Under the pieces are notes generated by a model. That model searched no databases. It saw nothing but the letters and a program-made list of their open reading frames with translations, and had not been told where the DNA came from. Of a stretch of 64,000 nt of DNA, positions 35,431 through 44,105 are shown in pieces (within the stretch, counting starts at the first letter, position 1; each line of letters opens with the position of its first letter). The stretch is from an uncultured Lachnospiraceae bacterium (lineage in GTDB: Bacteria; Bacillota; Clostridia; Lachnospirales; Lachnospiraceae). The stretch covers positions 1 through 64,000 of the forward strand of contig CAMWTP010000006.1 of assembly GCA_947177165.1 (NCBI GenBank), given 5' to 3'. Both the position numbers and the translations under genes were made by a program.

Positions 35431-36711
35431 ATGGTTTGTAAAAATTGCGGACAGAAGCTGCAGAAGGATGCGGCATTTTGCCCTAAATGCGGCTCGCAAA
35501 TAATAAGAAAAAAGCAGATCTCCAATGGAGGAATGGTGTTTCTTATCACTGTTGTGTTAATAGCTGTCGCCGCGGTTGGAACTGTAGCAGGCGTACTCAG
35601 GTATTCGTCAGACAGAAAAGAGCTGGAAAGCAAGGCTGAGCTGCCGGATGCAGTGGTTATGCAGGAGCAGGTCCTGGAATTGCAGACAGAGACGGTATCG
35701 GTAACGGATGCAGAGCCGGCGCAGGAACCGGAACAGACGGCGGAGAATACGTTTGACGCATATGAGGAATTTGGTATTACGCAGGGCCGGAAAGAGAACT
35801 ATGCGGAAAATCTGGATACAAGTGCTTACCGGTATTACAGCTCTGGGATAACAGACTTTAACTTTTTCTATCCGGCGGGGCTGTACGGAGAGATTGTCTA
35901 CAATGAAAAACAGACAGAGTCCAACTATGGAACAAATATGATAAGTATTGAGTTTATCGGGTCTGCAGGAGCGAAGCTGATCGTTTCATTATGGCAGTAT
36001 GGGAATATGTCAATAGAAACCATGACGGAGACCGTTTACAATACAGAGATGGCGGCAATATCCGATGCCGCGCCGGTTATACATAAGGTGTGGGAGGATT
36101 ACGGACGTGTGATTCTGACAGGAACCATGGATACGGGGGAAAGCCTAATATGGAGTATGACAAAGATTGAGCCGCAGTATGTTCTGCAGATGCAGATTAT
36201 TTCCTCCAAATACCAGGCAGGGTATGCAGACAGACTGCAGAAAGGCTATGTGCTTGAGAGTCTGTACCGCCTCTGCCCTTTTTCCGGCAGCTCATACACC
36301 TGCCGCAGCTATGAAGTCTATAAGGCAGAGACAGTGAAACTGGATGAAAAGATAGAGCAGAGCAGGGAATGGTATTACTGGACGCAGGACAATCTGGACA
36401 ATCTGCAGGTTGAGGACAGAAATGGAGTGATCTATGTGTCGGACGCCGGCGTGATTCGCAAGGTGACAGTACCAGCCGGAATGGATGCGACAGGATACGC
36501 CAGGGATTATTATTATGTGGACAACCGGCTGTATTTTGCGTTAGTACATAATAATAATGTAGAAAATCGGTTTTACTTTTCGGATGATATGCTGATACGG
36601 TATATTGATGACAAGCAGGTGACATACGATCTCGAGGATGCGGATGCACATATAGATGCAGCGTCAGGTTTTCAGAAGGAGGCCTATGCACTTATCGGGC
36701 AGACTTTTTAG
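35431..36711 (+). CDS. Zinc-ribbon membrane protein 6
   Basis: A 426-aa protein starting 22 bases after protein 5 (AAAGGA site). Zinc ribbon VCKNCGQKLQKDAAFCPKCG, one membrane segment at ~33-55 (GGMVFLITVVLIAVAAVGTV), an acidic linker (~60-110) and a ~300-residue extracellular domain. The domain includes YRYYSSGITDFNFFYPAGLY, MISIEFIGSAGAKLIVSLWQ and YRLCPFSGSSYTCRSYE. Two Cys in the last segment could form a disulphide outside. No family name is recognised. It ends the zinc-ribbon operon; a hairpin follows. Confidence 0.82.
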   Translation: MVCKNCGQKLQKDAAFCPKCGSQIIRKKQISNGGMVFLITVVLIAVAAVGTVAGVLRYSSDRKELESKAELPDAVVMQEQVLELQTETVSVTDAEPAQEPEQTAENTFDAYEEFGITQGRKENYAENLDTSAYRYYSSGITDFNFFYPAGLYGEIVYNEKQTESNYGTNMISIEFIGSAGAKLIVSLWQYGNMSIETMTETVYNTEMAAISDAAPVIHKVWEDYGRVILTGTMDTGESLIWSMTKIEPQYVLQMQIISSKYQAGYADRLQKGYVLESLYRLCPFSGSSYTCRSYEVYKAETVKLDEKIEQSREWYYWTQDNLDNLQVEDRNGVIYVSDAGVIRKVTVPAGMDATGYARDYYYVDNRLYFALVHNNNVENRFYFSDDMLIRYIDDKQVTYDLEDADAHIDAASGFQKEAYALIGQTF

Positions 36712-36747
36712 CGGCAGGAAGGCAGATATCGTCTGATTCTCATGGAT

Positions 36748-36785
36748 TCCGCCTGTGTCCTGCGTGGAGAGAGTACACAGGCGGA
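36748..36785. terminator. Hairpin between convergent genes
   Basis: TCCGCCTGTGT (36748-36758) pairs perfectly with ACACAGGCGGA (36775-36785). It closes the zinc-ribbon operon and lies just beyond the AAA-ATPase stop on the other strand. No strong T-run. Confidence 0.6.
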
Positions 36786-36788
36786 GCA

Positions 36789-38561
36789 TCAACCGGATAT
36801 TACCTTGCACCGCTTTTTATAACATGCAATTCCATATTTGCGGATGACAGTCATGCCGTCATCGATCAGCGCTTCCTCATAATTTCTGTCATTAATCTGT
36901 TTCAGCGCCTCGCTGCATCTTTCATCAAATGCAGCTTTCTCGGCATATTTGAGTTCAATAATGATACCGATATCCTTATCTTCAACCACTACACTGATAT
37001 CGCTGTAGCCCTCTCCTGATTCGGCGTTGGACTTAATTTTCCATCCAGTCATTCCGGCAAATAGCCCCAACAGGATTCCATGATAAAAGTTTTCTTTCAT
37101 CTCCTTTTTAACGTTGGTGTCGCGAATGCTTATGGTCTTTCGCAGGTATGATGTAAACTCCCTTTCTATCGTGGCCGTATCGCTCTCCTCAAAGGCCCTG
37201 CAGAAGCTTTCCAGTTTTTGAAAATCTCTTCGGGATTCCGTCTCAAACCATTCCTGTATCTGTTCCTCAAATATCCATCGTATCTCCTTGTTTGGTATGA
37301 CCAGTTTGGTCATACCGTCATCATCACTGCCGCTCTGTGTCAGATAACCTGTTGTATAAAGGACACTCCATAAGTTGTCAATCTTGGAATCCAGGTCTCT
37401 GTAAGTCAGCTCCTGATGAATTTTCTTTTTGATACTGCCGCCATTGATCAATATCTCAATTTCGTCCTTGGTCGTCCCGTCCGCTTGTTCTATAAATCTT
37501 CTGATGATACTGTTGCTGCTTGTATTCACCCAGTAACTCTGTGGTTTTGTTACACTTCCGTCGCGAAGGTCACCACAGTAGTTAATCACATCCCATGGAC
37601 AGTATATTCCCAAATTGCCAAACAGATAGCCATCATACCATTCTTTTATGGCGTCATACTGATCAGTAAATCCGTAATATTCCAACATCTGTCTGACTTC
37701 TGCATCTGTAAAGCCGAAATATTCTTTATAACGCACATCCTTTACAGTATACACATTAAAATTATTCAAACCAGTAAACAAGACATCTCTTACGGAAGAT
37801 GTCTGAGAAAAACGCTTAAAGCGTTTTTCCGATGTCTCGGCATTCGCCGAGACATTACTTTCTTTTGTTATCCTGAGACATCCTGTTAACACTGCAAAAT
37901 TCAGACTGTCGTTTGTTTTAAATGCGCCTCCGAACAAAACTCTGATAAGTTCCACCATGGAATCGTAATATCCTGACTGGTGCGCTTTATCAAGAGGCAC
38001 ATCATATTCATCAATCAGCATGACTACGTTAAGTCCATAATGCTTCTGCAGAAATCGTGACAGTATCTGTAAGCTGTCCTTTAAAAGCTCGTCTGACATT
38101 GTGAATGCACCTGTTTTATCCGCGGTGATAAGAGCCTCATATAGATTACGCTCTTTCTCAGTCAGCTTATTGCTTTGTAGTAAAAATTGGAATCGCATAG
38201 CTTCTTTTCCTATAACTCTTCGAAGCATAGCTTTCGCCTCTGTAAAGTTTTCTCCGGTTACATCTTTCAACGTGATAAAAATTACTGGAAATTTTCCCAT
38301 ATAATGGTCACAGAGATCTTTTTCACAGGAAATCTCCAAGCCATCAAAAAGCATACTGTCGTGACCGATTTCAAAAAAGTATCTCAGCATACTCATATTT
38401 AGGGATTTGCCGAAACGTCTCGGACGCGTAAACAGATTCACTTTTCCCGGGTATTTCAAAAGAGTGCTGATAAGCCCTGTTTTATCAATATAATAATATC
38501 CCTTTGTGCGCATTTCTTCAAAATTTTCAATTCCCATGGGGAGCTTTGCTTTTATTGTCAT
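36789..38561 (-). CDS. AAA-ATPase-like protein with PD-(D/E)XK domain, carrying an in-frame palindromic insert
   Basis: A 590-aa member of the AAA-ATPase_like/PD-(D/E)XK family. Opening MGIENFEEMRTKGYYYIDKT and NLFTRPRRFGKSLNMSML form the nucleotide-binding part (Walker A-like RRFGKS), VVMLIDEYDVPLDKA is Walker B, and the C-terminal nuclease-like domain has GYSDISVVVEDKD and GIIIELKYAE (D...E-x-K). In relatives CLRI-x-KES runs straight into IFTGLNN; here 26 residues (SANAETSEKRFKRFS among them) sit between KES and FTGLNN, encoded by three hairpins at 37779-37856. The rest is collinear, so the insert may be tolerated. Start 38561 follows AGAGGTG. Cellular role unknown. Confidence 0.85.
   Translation of the reverse strand: MTIKAKLPMGIENFEEMRTKGYYYIDKTGLISTLLKYPGKVNLFTRPRRFGKSLNMSMLRYFFEIGHDSMLFDGLEISCEKDLCDHYMGKFPVIFITLKDVTGENFTEAKAMLRRVIGKEAMRFQFLLQSNKLTEKERNLYEALITADKTGAFTMSDELLKDSLQILSRFLQKHYGLNVVMLIDEYDVPLDKAHQSGYYDSMVELIRVLFGGAFKTNDSLNFAVLTGCLRITKESNVSANAETSEKRFKRFSQTSSVRDVLFTGLNNFNVYTVKDVRYKEYFGFTDAEVRQMLEYYGFTDQYDAIKEWYDGYLFGNLGIYCPWDVINYCGDLRDGSVTKPQSYWVNTSSNSIIRRFIEQADGTTKDEIEILINGGSIKKKIHQELTYRDLDSKIDNLWSVLYTTGYLTQSGSDDDGMTKLVIPNKEIRWIFEEQIQEWFETESRRDFQKLESFCRAFEESDTATIEREFTSYLRKTISIRDTNVKKEMKENFYHGILLGLFAGMTGWKIKSNAESGEGYSDISVVVEDKDIGIIIELKYAEKAAFDERCSEALKQINDRNYEEALIDDGMTVIRKYGIACYKKRCKVISG
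37779..37856. repeat. In-frame palindromic element, three hairpins
   Basis: Three adjacent inverted repeats fill the 78 bases: AGACATCT (37781-37788) with AGATGTCT (37797-37804); a 23-base perfect palindrome-like stem GAAAAACGCTT/AAGCGTTTTTC (37807-37829); and ATGTCTCGGC (37832-37841) with GCCGAGACAT (37846-37855). Length is a multiple of three and no stop arises on the coding strand, so the host gene stays open. Confidence 0.8.
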
Positions 38562-38730
38562 ATCACACCTCTTTTCTTGAAAATGATTGTGTTTCTTGCC
38601 TTTTTGACCTTTGTAACAGTATATCATAGGGGGAACGATATCCACAACCCAAAACAAAGCACTTCTTTATGCGCTGTAGTATAGGTTACAGCTCACGCCG
38701 ATACAGTTACCAGCTATCCTTTTATTATTT

Positions 38731-39780
38731 CTATTCTAATCTAATATTCTGCACATCATACCCGGCATTGTGCAATATCAGCACGCCCCAAAACAGTATG
38801 TCACAATACATGCTTTTTTTATTTTTCCAGCTGTCTTCTATTGACAATATATCCCGAAATCTTTTCAAATTCATATCGGTTTGCGACTGTATCAAAGCTT
38901 GCGTCATCAGCAATTGGTAAAGATAATCATAAGCTGTTTTCAATTCCGGCACATCAAAAATAACACCTATCTGTGACAATTTATATAAGCTCCGTAACCA
39001 CCAGACCAGCGCATAGGAATCCTGCTTCATATGCGCAACGTCGAAACGATTTATTTTCCAATCAAAATTAAACGGTCCGACAAAATGTGAATTTGCTTTA
39101 AATGTTATATAATCTTCCGTTCTCTTCATTAGGTTCATGCAATGACGTAATGAGCGCGTTACCAGTTTTAGATTCTCAGGATTTCTCCATTTTTCAGTAG
39201 CGCTTAACAGACTTAAATGATTTGCACCTGGGAAATGTGCGTCTTGCGTGTAATATCTGATTCCTTTGCTGTTCACAATTGAGAAATTGTCAATGGTTTT
39301 ATATAATAATGAATCCCGCAGATACAGAAGGGATATATTCATTTGATTTTGTACAATGATGTTGTTTTCAGCGCCAAGTTCCGCCAAAACGCCTGCTTTC
39401 ACCGCCTCATTTCCCCCGCGGCCGCCTTCATCAAGAGCATTTCCGCCCTTAAACGTAGTTCTATACGGTTTATCTTCCCGGACACTGAGCAGTGCTTCGA
39501 CAGCCTTCTTCATTGCGGGATGATCCTTTTCAACTCCCCGGTTTAATAGATATGAAATACTGGAATCGATTCCCTTTCCTCTGCTGCCATGTAACTCGTT
39601 TCCAATCCACCCGTCCTCATGTTGATTATCGAGAAGCTTACGAACCTGATACCTGCTTAAAATTTCCTCTTGAATAGAATGCATTTCATCACTATGTATG
39701 TCATCATTCAGAATATCACGCCTTGTACGATATTTCACGCTGCTTCCACCATTTTCTAATAAAAAATCTAAGATGCGCAT
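38731..39780 (-). CDS. Alpha/alpha-toroid-like protein, paralogue of 53952
   Basis: A 349-aa soluble protein with repeated helices in the style of terpene-cyclase/prenyltransferase-like toroids. It aligns with the gene at 53952 over its whole length: ILDFLLENGGSSVKYRTRRD against AIDYLLENGREVIQYRLHKE; DNQHEDGWIGNELHG against YVKPNGYIGIGMHS; AHFPGANHLSLLSATEKWRN against VYFPCQYHLETLANTQSWRT; DILFWGVLILHNAG against LTFWGVQFLDI. No catalytic motif of terpene cyclases is evident. Function unknown. The start at 39780 is preceded by GGAAGAGG. Confidence 0.65.
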   Translation of the reverse strand: MRILDFLLENGGSSVKYRTRRDILNDDIHSDEMHSIQEEILSRYQVRKLLDNQHEDGWIGNELHGSRGKGIDSSISYLLNRGVEKDHPAMKKAVEALLSVREDKPYRTTFKGGNALDEGGRGGNEAVKAGVLAELGAENNIIVQNQMNISLLYLRDSLLYKTIDNFSIVNSKGIRYYTQDAHFPGANHLSLLSATEKWRNPENLKLVTRSLRHCMNLMKRTEDYITFKANSHFVGPFNFDWKINRFDVAHMKQDSYALVWWLRSLYKLSQIGVIFDVPELKTAYDYLYQLLMTQALIQSQTDMNLKRFRDILSIEDSWKNKKSMYCDILFWGVLILHNAGYDVQNIRLE

Positions 39781-39784
39781 ATTT

Positions 39785-39965
39785 CCTCTTCCTCCCTGTC
39801 TGTTCGAACCAGCCTCTGAAATGCCTCCGCAGGCATAACGGCATTCTTCTCATTTTTCCATTGATCTGCCGTAAATGTCAGTATTTCAAGGTGATACCTG
39901 CATGGCCTGATCATAGAAACAAACCAGTACGTTCTTAATATACAACTGTCTGCAGGCGTATTCAA
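39785..39965 (-). pseudogene. Remnant of a third toroid-like paralogue
   Basis: Just upstream of the 38731 gene, a minus-strand frame encodes RPCRYHLEILTFTADQWKNE, which matches the central motif of the 53952 paralogue (FPCQYHLETLANTQSWRTDE) and the less similar HFPGANHLSLLSATEKWRN of 38731. Nothing else of the family is present, so it is a leftover of a duplication or deletion. Confidence 0.5.
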
Positions 39966-40213
39966 CTATTTTATACAAAATTGATGAATACACTTTATCA
40001 TCATGCCTTCCTGACAGCCAATGCAATACTCAGAGATATACGCAGGCGGATTTATCCAGCTTTAACTGTCCATAAATTATAGTTCAATCTAAAATGTCTC
40101 TTGTATTTCCGATAAGTTACCGCGGCCTGGCTTCCGACTGTTTCCTTTAAGTTAACGACATTGACTGTGATTATAGCAGCGTAGTATAATGTCTACAAAC
40201 GTTCTCGCCCGCT

Positions 40214-40372
40214 TAGGAATTGTCAAGAAATAACTTGTTAATTTGACGCCGTATAAATGTTCAGCTGCAAAGAAGATAATCGCAGGCGTAGCGGGCTACG
40301 TCAAGATTATCTGATGACGCAGATGAACATTTATACAAGTCAAATTGATGAGTTATTTATTGACAGTTCCTT
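40214..40372. repeat. Large imperfect palindromic element, 159 bp
   Basis: The left half starting TAGGAATTGTCAAGAAATAA matches the reverse complement of the right end (AAGGAACTGTCAATAAATAA). Pairing continues through AATTTGAC, GTATAAATGTTCA and AGATAATC to the centre CGTAGC-GG-GCTACG. It has no gene. Copies of the end motif GGAACTGTYAAnAAATnACT also occur near 5462 and 10206. It resembles a MITE or long REP-like element. Confidence 0.7.
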
Positions 40373-40427
40373 ACATTCAGGATAAAGGAATATTGGCTAT
40401 ACACTTATTATACGAGGAGGATATCTT

Positions 40428-41225
40428 ATGAGTTATGATTTGATGGTATTTGAAAAGAGCAAAGCGCCTGCGGACGCAGCAGCATTTTTGGCGTGGTACG
40501 GGGAGCAGACGGAATGGGACGGGGATTATGACTGCAATGACATTGCGCACACGTCCCCCAATCTGCAGAAGTTCTTCCAGCAGATAAGGACGATATTTCC
40601 GCCCATGAATGGAGCATTTGCGCCCAGCGACGAAGCGTTGATGAATGATCCGGAGCTGGAAGAACGGCTTTGCGATTACTGCATCGGGGAGGATAGCATA
40701 TACCTCTCGCTGGCGTACTCTGTGGCGGACAGGGCCTATGACATTGTAAGGCGCGCAGCATATTTTGCGGGTGTCGGATTTTTTTCGCCGTCAGATAACG
40801 GTTCTGCGCCTGTCCTCTTGGAGAGCCGTTGTCCGATGCTTTTGGAGGGAGAGTGGTTTCGTCCTGTGTGCGTATCTGATTTTGACAGTATTTGTGAAAA
40901 ACTGGACGATATGTTGATAAGAAATCACAGTTATCTCTATCTCACAGATCAGAGTGACAGTTATATTCAGGTCGGAGGCTATGGCGATTCCTTCACCGTG
41001 GAGAAGCGCGTTTATACAGACTGTATATCATATACACACCAGAAGGCGGGATATTCTTACACGGAAAAGGATGATGCAGACAGCAGCGTAGTGATCGCTG
41101 GAAATCCGGTGCGCGTAAAACAGCGGCAGATTTTATCCGGTGAGACAGTCGGGCGATTATTCCAGGACTTTTTTCTGGGGACAGAAACCGTGGATTCTGT
41201 TGAATGGACAAATATGGATCTGTAA
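40428..41225 (+). CDS. Uncharacterised 265-aa protein
   Basis: The start ATG follows GAGGAGG. The N-terminal ~95 residues (MSYDLMVFEKSKAPADAAAF, WYGEQTEWDGDYD, TSPNLQKFFQQIRTIFPPMN, then EDSIYLSLAYSVADRAYDIV) match a widespread family of unknown function that opens 'MSYDL-x-VF'. The C-terminal part (YLTDQSDSYIQVGGYGDSFT onward) is a separate beta-rich domain. No signal peptide or membrane segment. It stands alone between two palindromic elements. Some family relatives occur near secreted toxins, but nothing like that is seen here. Confidence 0.7.
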   Translation: MSYDLMVFEKSKAPADAAAFLAWYGEQTEWDGDYDCNDIAHTSPNLQKFFQQIRTIFPPMNGAFAPSDEALMNDPELEERLCDYCIGEDSIYLSLAYSVADRAYDIVRRAAYFAGVGFFSPSDNGSAPVLLESRCPMLLEGEWFRPVCVSDFDSICEKLDDMLIRNHSYLYLTDQSDSYIQVGGYGDSFTVEKRVYTDCISYTHQKAGYSYTEKDDADSSVVIAGNPVRVKQRQILSGETVGRLFQDFFLGTETVDSVEWTNMDL

Positions 41226-41251
41226 ATAAGGCACTGTCAGGAAACAGATAT

Positions 41252-41350
41252 GGGGCTGTCGGAATAAGATGCAGTGTGTCCAATATATTGACTGAGCCAT
41301 TTATGCGAACAGCAATATATTGCAGACAAAGTGCATTTTCTGACAGCCCC
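41252..41350. repeat. Imperfect palindromic element, 99 bp
   Basis: GGGGCTGTCGGAA at the left end matches the reverse complement of TTCTGACAGCCCC at the right, and CAATATATTG occurs in both arms. Matching stretches include ATGCA and TTGTCT-like segments. It begins 26 bases after the 40428 gene stop and may act as its terminator; the GGGGCTGTC ends are MITE-like. Confidence 0.6.
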
Positions 41351-41496
41351 AAAATGTATAAAATATTTTACGGCAAAAAAAGGGCGTTTCACAACATTTC
41401 ATAGACGACGTCTGGGCATAATGACGATACTTATTGTAAATGATAAAGAGGTCAAATTCCTTGTGCAGATATGGGTGTGAAAAAGGGAGTGAAAAA

Positions 41497-42225
41497 ATGC
41501 AGATAGCGATATGCGATGACGAGAAGGAAATCAGGGAGTTGTATGCGGAGAAAATCAGACAGCTTTATCCATATGCAGACCTTGTGCAGTACCAGTCGGG
41601 CGAGGAGCTTCTTGCGGCGCACCAGATGCCGGATATTCTGCTGCTCGACATTCAGATGCCGGGCAGAAACGGAATGGAAACCGCAAAACTGCTGCGCAGA
41701 AGCAGCAGAGAGATGGTCATTATATTTGTCAGCGCCCTGGAGGAGTATGTGTTTCAGGCATTTGACGTGGGGGCATTTCACTATCTGGTGAAACCCTTTC
41801 AGGATGAAAAATTTGCGGAAGTGCTGGCGCGTGCGACAGAGCAGTATGAAGAAAACAGGAAGCAGGAGAAGCATACGGACAATGAAAAGCCAGGCCTTGT
41901 GATTACCAGGGGCGGGGAGCATATCACCGTCAGAATCGCGGACATTGTGTACGCGGAGGTATATGACAGAAAGGTGATTATCCACACGATGGATTCCGAT
42001 ATTGAATATTATGGGAAAATGAAGGAACTCGAGGAAAAGGTGGGCGATGACTTTTACCGTCCGCACAGGGCGTATCTCGTAAATTTTAATTTTATCAGGA
42101 AATATGATGCTGCAACGATTTTCCTGAGAAGAGGGCAGGCGCTTATGGCAAAGCAGAACTATCATGATTTTGTGAAGAGCTATCTGAGATTTAACCAGAA
42201 GGGGGGAGGCCGAAAAGAATGGTAG
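41497..42225 (+). CDS. LytTR-family response regulator
   Basis: A 242-aa AgrA/LytR-type regulator. Receiver domain (~1-120) with acidic CDDEKEI, phospho-acceptor Asp in LLLDIQMPGRNG, FVSALEEYV and Lys in HYLVKPFQDEKF. LytTR DNA-binding domain from ~140 (VRIADIVYAEVYDRKVIIHT, ELEEKVGDDFYRPHRAYLVN, FIRKYDAATIFLRRGQALMA). ATG 41497 follows AAAGGGAG. It overlaps the kinase gene by seven bases. No peptide precursor gene is visible nearby. Confidence 0.92.
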   Translation: MQIAICDDEKEIRELYAEKIRQLYPYADLVQYQSGEELLAAHQMPDILLLDIQMPGRNGMETAKLLRRSSREMVIIFVSALEEYVFQAFDVGAFHYLVKPFQDEKFAEVLARATEQYEENRKQEKHTDNEKPGLVITRGGEHITVRIADIVYAEVYDRKVIIHTMDSDIEYYGKMKELEEKVGDDFYRPHRAYLVNFNFIRKYDAATIFLRRGQALMAKQNYHDFVKSYLRFNQKGGGRKEW

Positions 42226-43592
42226 AGAACGGGCTGCTTTTCAATCTGGCGGCAGGGCTTCTGTCACTTGCGGAGCCGATTTTACAGGGGTACTGTCTTG
42301 GCAGGCTGGTAAAGCCATTTATGGAAAGAAAAGAAAAAGTGCATCTTGTGTGGGCTGTATATTCCCTGACAATGCTGGTACTCATTGCCATGAACTTCTA
42401 TCTGGGCGCTTCGTCTTCTGTGATGATTGGAATTTCTGCGGCATTTCTGGTGATGTGTCGGACGGATCAAAGAAATTATGAACAGAAACTGTTTCTTGCG
42501 GCATCATTCTTTTCTCTTTGCTGGCTTGCCTATGCAATAACGGAAATTTTGTACGATAACCTATACAGTTATGCCACACATACAGACTTTATGGAGAATT
42601 CCCCGGACTATTTGTGGGAAGCACTGTTTGCGGCAATGTGCGTGGTGTATCTCGTGTTGGAAGTTTCGATTCTGCTTGCCAGCATCTGGTGTGTAAAGAA
42701 GGTTTATACATACAAGTCTGCCAACATGACAAAAAAGGAGCTGTGCAGCCTGCTTGCGCCATTGTTTACGGGGGCAGTCGGATTTGAAATCATACAATAT
42801 TACCGCAGTTTTTACATTCTGGAGAATGGAAAAAGTACAGGGACATACGATATGTGGGCGCTGGTTTACTATGCTGTGTCCATCGCTGTCGTTGTGGTTG
42901 TCGTCGGACTGTACCAGAGCATCAAGGCAAACCAGGAAGAAATTCTCCAGAATGAGCTGCTTGCCGCGCAGGTTGACAGTATTCGTCATCACATCGGGCA
43001 GGTAGAAGGCCTGTACCAGAATATCCGTGGTATCAGACATGACATGGCAAATCATATCATGACGCTGGAACGGCTTTACGCCAGTGAGCAGACAGAGGCA
43101 GCGAGGGCGTACACTGCAGAGTTAAAGGCTGCGCTCGCGGAAGTGGTCGGGGAGATTAAGAGCGGCAACCCGGTGACGGATGTGATTTTGCAGGAGTGGA
43201 AAGGCGAGGCTGAGAAAAGGGAGATCCTGTTTTCATGTGATTTTTATTATCCGGCTGGTTCGGATATCAATGTGTTTGATTTGAGCGTGATTCTGAATAA
43301 TGCGCTTCAGAATGCAATGGAACACACGGAGAAAAATGCGTCTGTCTCCATTCGCTCATACCATAGAAACAATGCTTATATGATAGAGATTACAAACAGC
43401 TTTGCCGGAAATCTGCAGTGGGATTGCGAGAATGGACTTCCAGCCACATCAAAGACAAGTGTGGAAGGCCATGGGTACGGTTTATCCAACATCCGCAGGG
43501 TGGCAGGCAAGTATGCAGGCGATCTTGTGATTGATGTCAGAGACGGGAAATTCTGTCTCAGTGTGATGCTGATGATGGATATGAAGTTGTAA
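42219..43592 (+). CDS. GHKL sensor histidine kinase (AgrC-like)
   Basis: A 457-aa kinase. About six membrane segments fill residues ~5-240, with an inner coiled stretch after NQEEILQNELLAAQVDSIRH. The phospho-acceptor is in IRGIRHDMANHIMTLERLYA, N-box in LNNALQNAMEHTEKN and the G-box in GYGLSNIRRVAGKY. Kinases of this type sense peptides or membrane signals and phosphorylate LytTR regulators. It overlaps the 41497 regulator gene, so the two form one unit. Confidence 0.9.
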   Translation: MVENGLLFNLAAGLLSLAEPILQGYCLGRLVKPFMERKEKVHLVWAVYSLTMLVLIAMNFYLGASSSVMIGISAAFLVMCRTDQRNYEQKLFLAASFFSLCWLAYAITEILYDNLYSYATHTDFMENSPDYLWEALFAAMCVVYLVLEVSILLASIWCVKKVYTYKSANMTKKELCSLLAPLFTGAVGFEIIQYYRSFYILENGKSTGTYDMWALVYYAVSIAVVVVVVGLYQSIKANQEEILQNELLAAQVDSIRHHIGQVEGLYQNIRGIRHDMANHIMTLERLYASEQTEAARAYTAELKAALAEVVGEIKSGNPVTDVILQEWKGEAEKREILFSCDFYYPAGSDINVFDLSVILNNALQNAMEHTEKNASVSIRSYHRNNAYMIEITNSFAGNLQWDCENGLPATSKTSVEGHGYGLSNIRRVAGKYAGDLVIDVRDGKFCLSVMLMMDMKL

Positions 43593-43594
43593 TA

Positions 43595-43930
43595 TCCTCT
43601 TCAGATAAGATTCCTGAGCATAATGATAAGTATGAGCTGCACCGTCTGCTGAGTACATTGTTTTCGATGGAATTGACCGCCGCAGAAAAATTAGGGATTA
43701 TTGAAGCCGAGTACAGTATTCCGATAGACGATAAGTTGAGAAAGGATGTGAGTGCCATGTGTAATCTTTCACAGGGAATCAGGGAAAAAGGCAGGGCAGA
43801 AGAAGGAGAAAGAATTATTTTGAATATGCACAGGAAAGGTTATACTCCTGAACAGATAGCTGAGATTGTTGAAAAGACAATTGATGAAGTAGAGGCTGTC
43901 ATCAGGAAAAGAGAGCCTGTACTGGCATAA
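43595..43930 (+). pseudogene. C-terminal remnant of an Rpn/PD-(D/E)XK transposase-family protein
   Basis: Directly behind the kinase gene, an open frame of ~111 codons reads SSSDKIPEHNDKYELHRLLS, TLFSMELTAAEKLGIIEAEY, KLRKDVSAMCNLSQGIREKG and HRKGYTPEQIAEIVEKTIDE. This is the conserved tail of Rpn-like recombination-promoting nuclease proteins common in Lachnospiraceae. The ~200-residue nuclease domain is missing. TTG 43658 is a possible start for a small product without clear function. Confidence 0.7.
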
Positions 43931-43957
43931 CAGAGGCAATTTTATAACACAAGCATT

Positions 43958-44061
43958 AAAGCAGTGATTTCATTGATGATGTTGCAGAATGGTGTAATGT
44001 CCATTTATGCGTTGTCTATGGAGTCCACCCCGTCATTGATTGCAATGTACCGCACGTTATG
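43958..44061 (-). pseudogene. Fragment of a large serine recombinase
   Basis: On the minus strand, VRYIAINDGVDSIDNA, a stop codon, then DITPFCNIINE reproduce the conserved serine-recombinase segment 'VRfIAINdGvDs...dfTPFrNIiNEW' of Tn4451-type resolvase proteins. An internal stop and missing flanks show it is dead. It lies downstream of the 43-aa gene, so both probably come from one mobile element. Confidence 0.6.
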
Positions 44062-44105
44062 TTGCTAATTTACGCTGTTTTCCGCTATCTCCTTAACCCT
44101 TTTTG

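Noticed and set aside
27972..36711. Integrase plus zinc-ribbon cluster considered as a prophage or conjugative element
   Set aside because: No structural phage, mobilisation or replication genes are seen.
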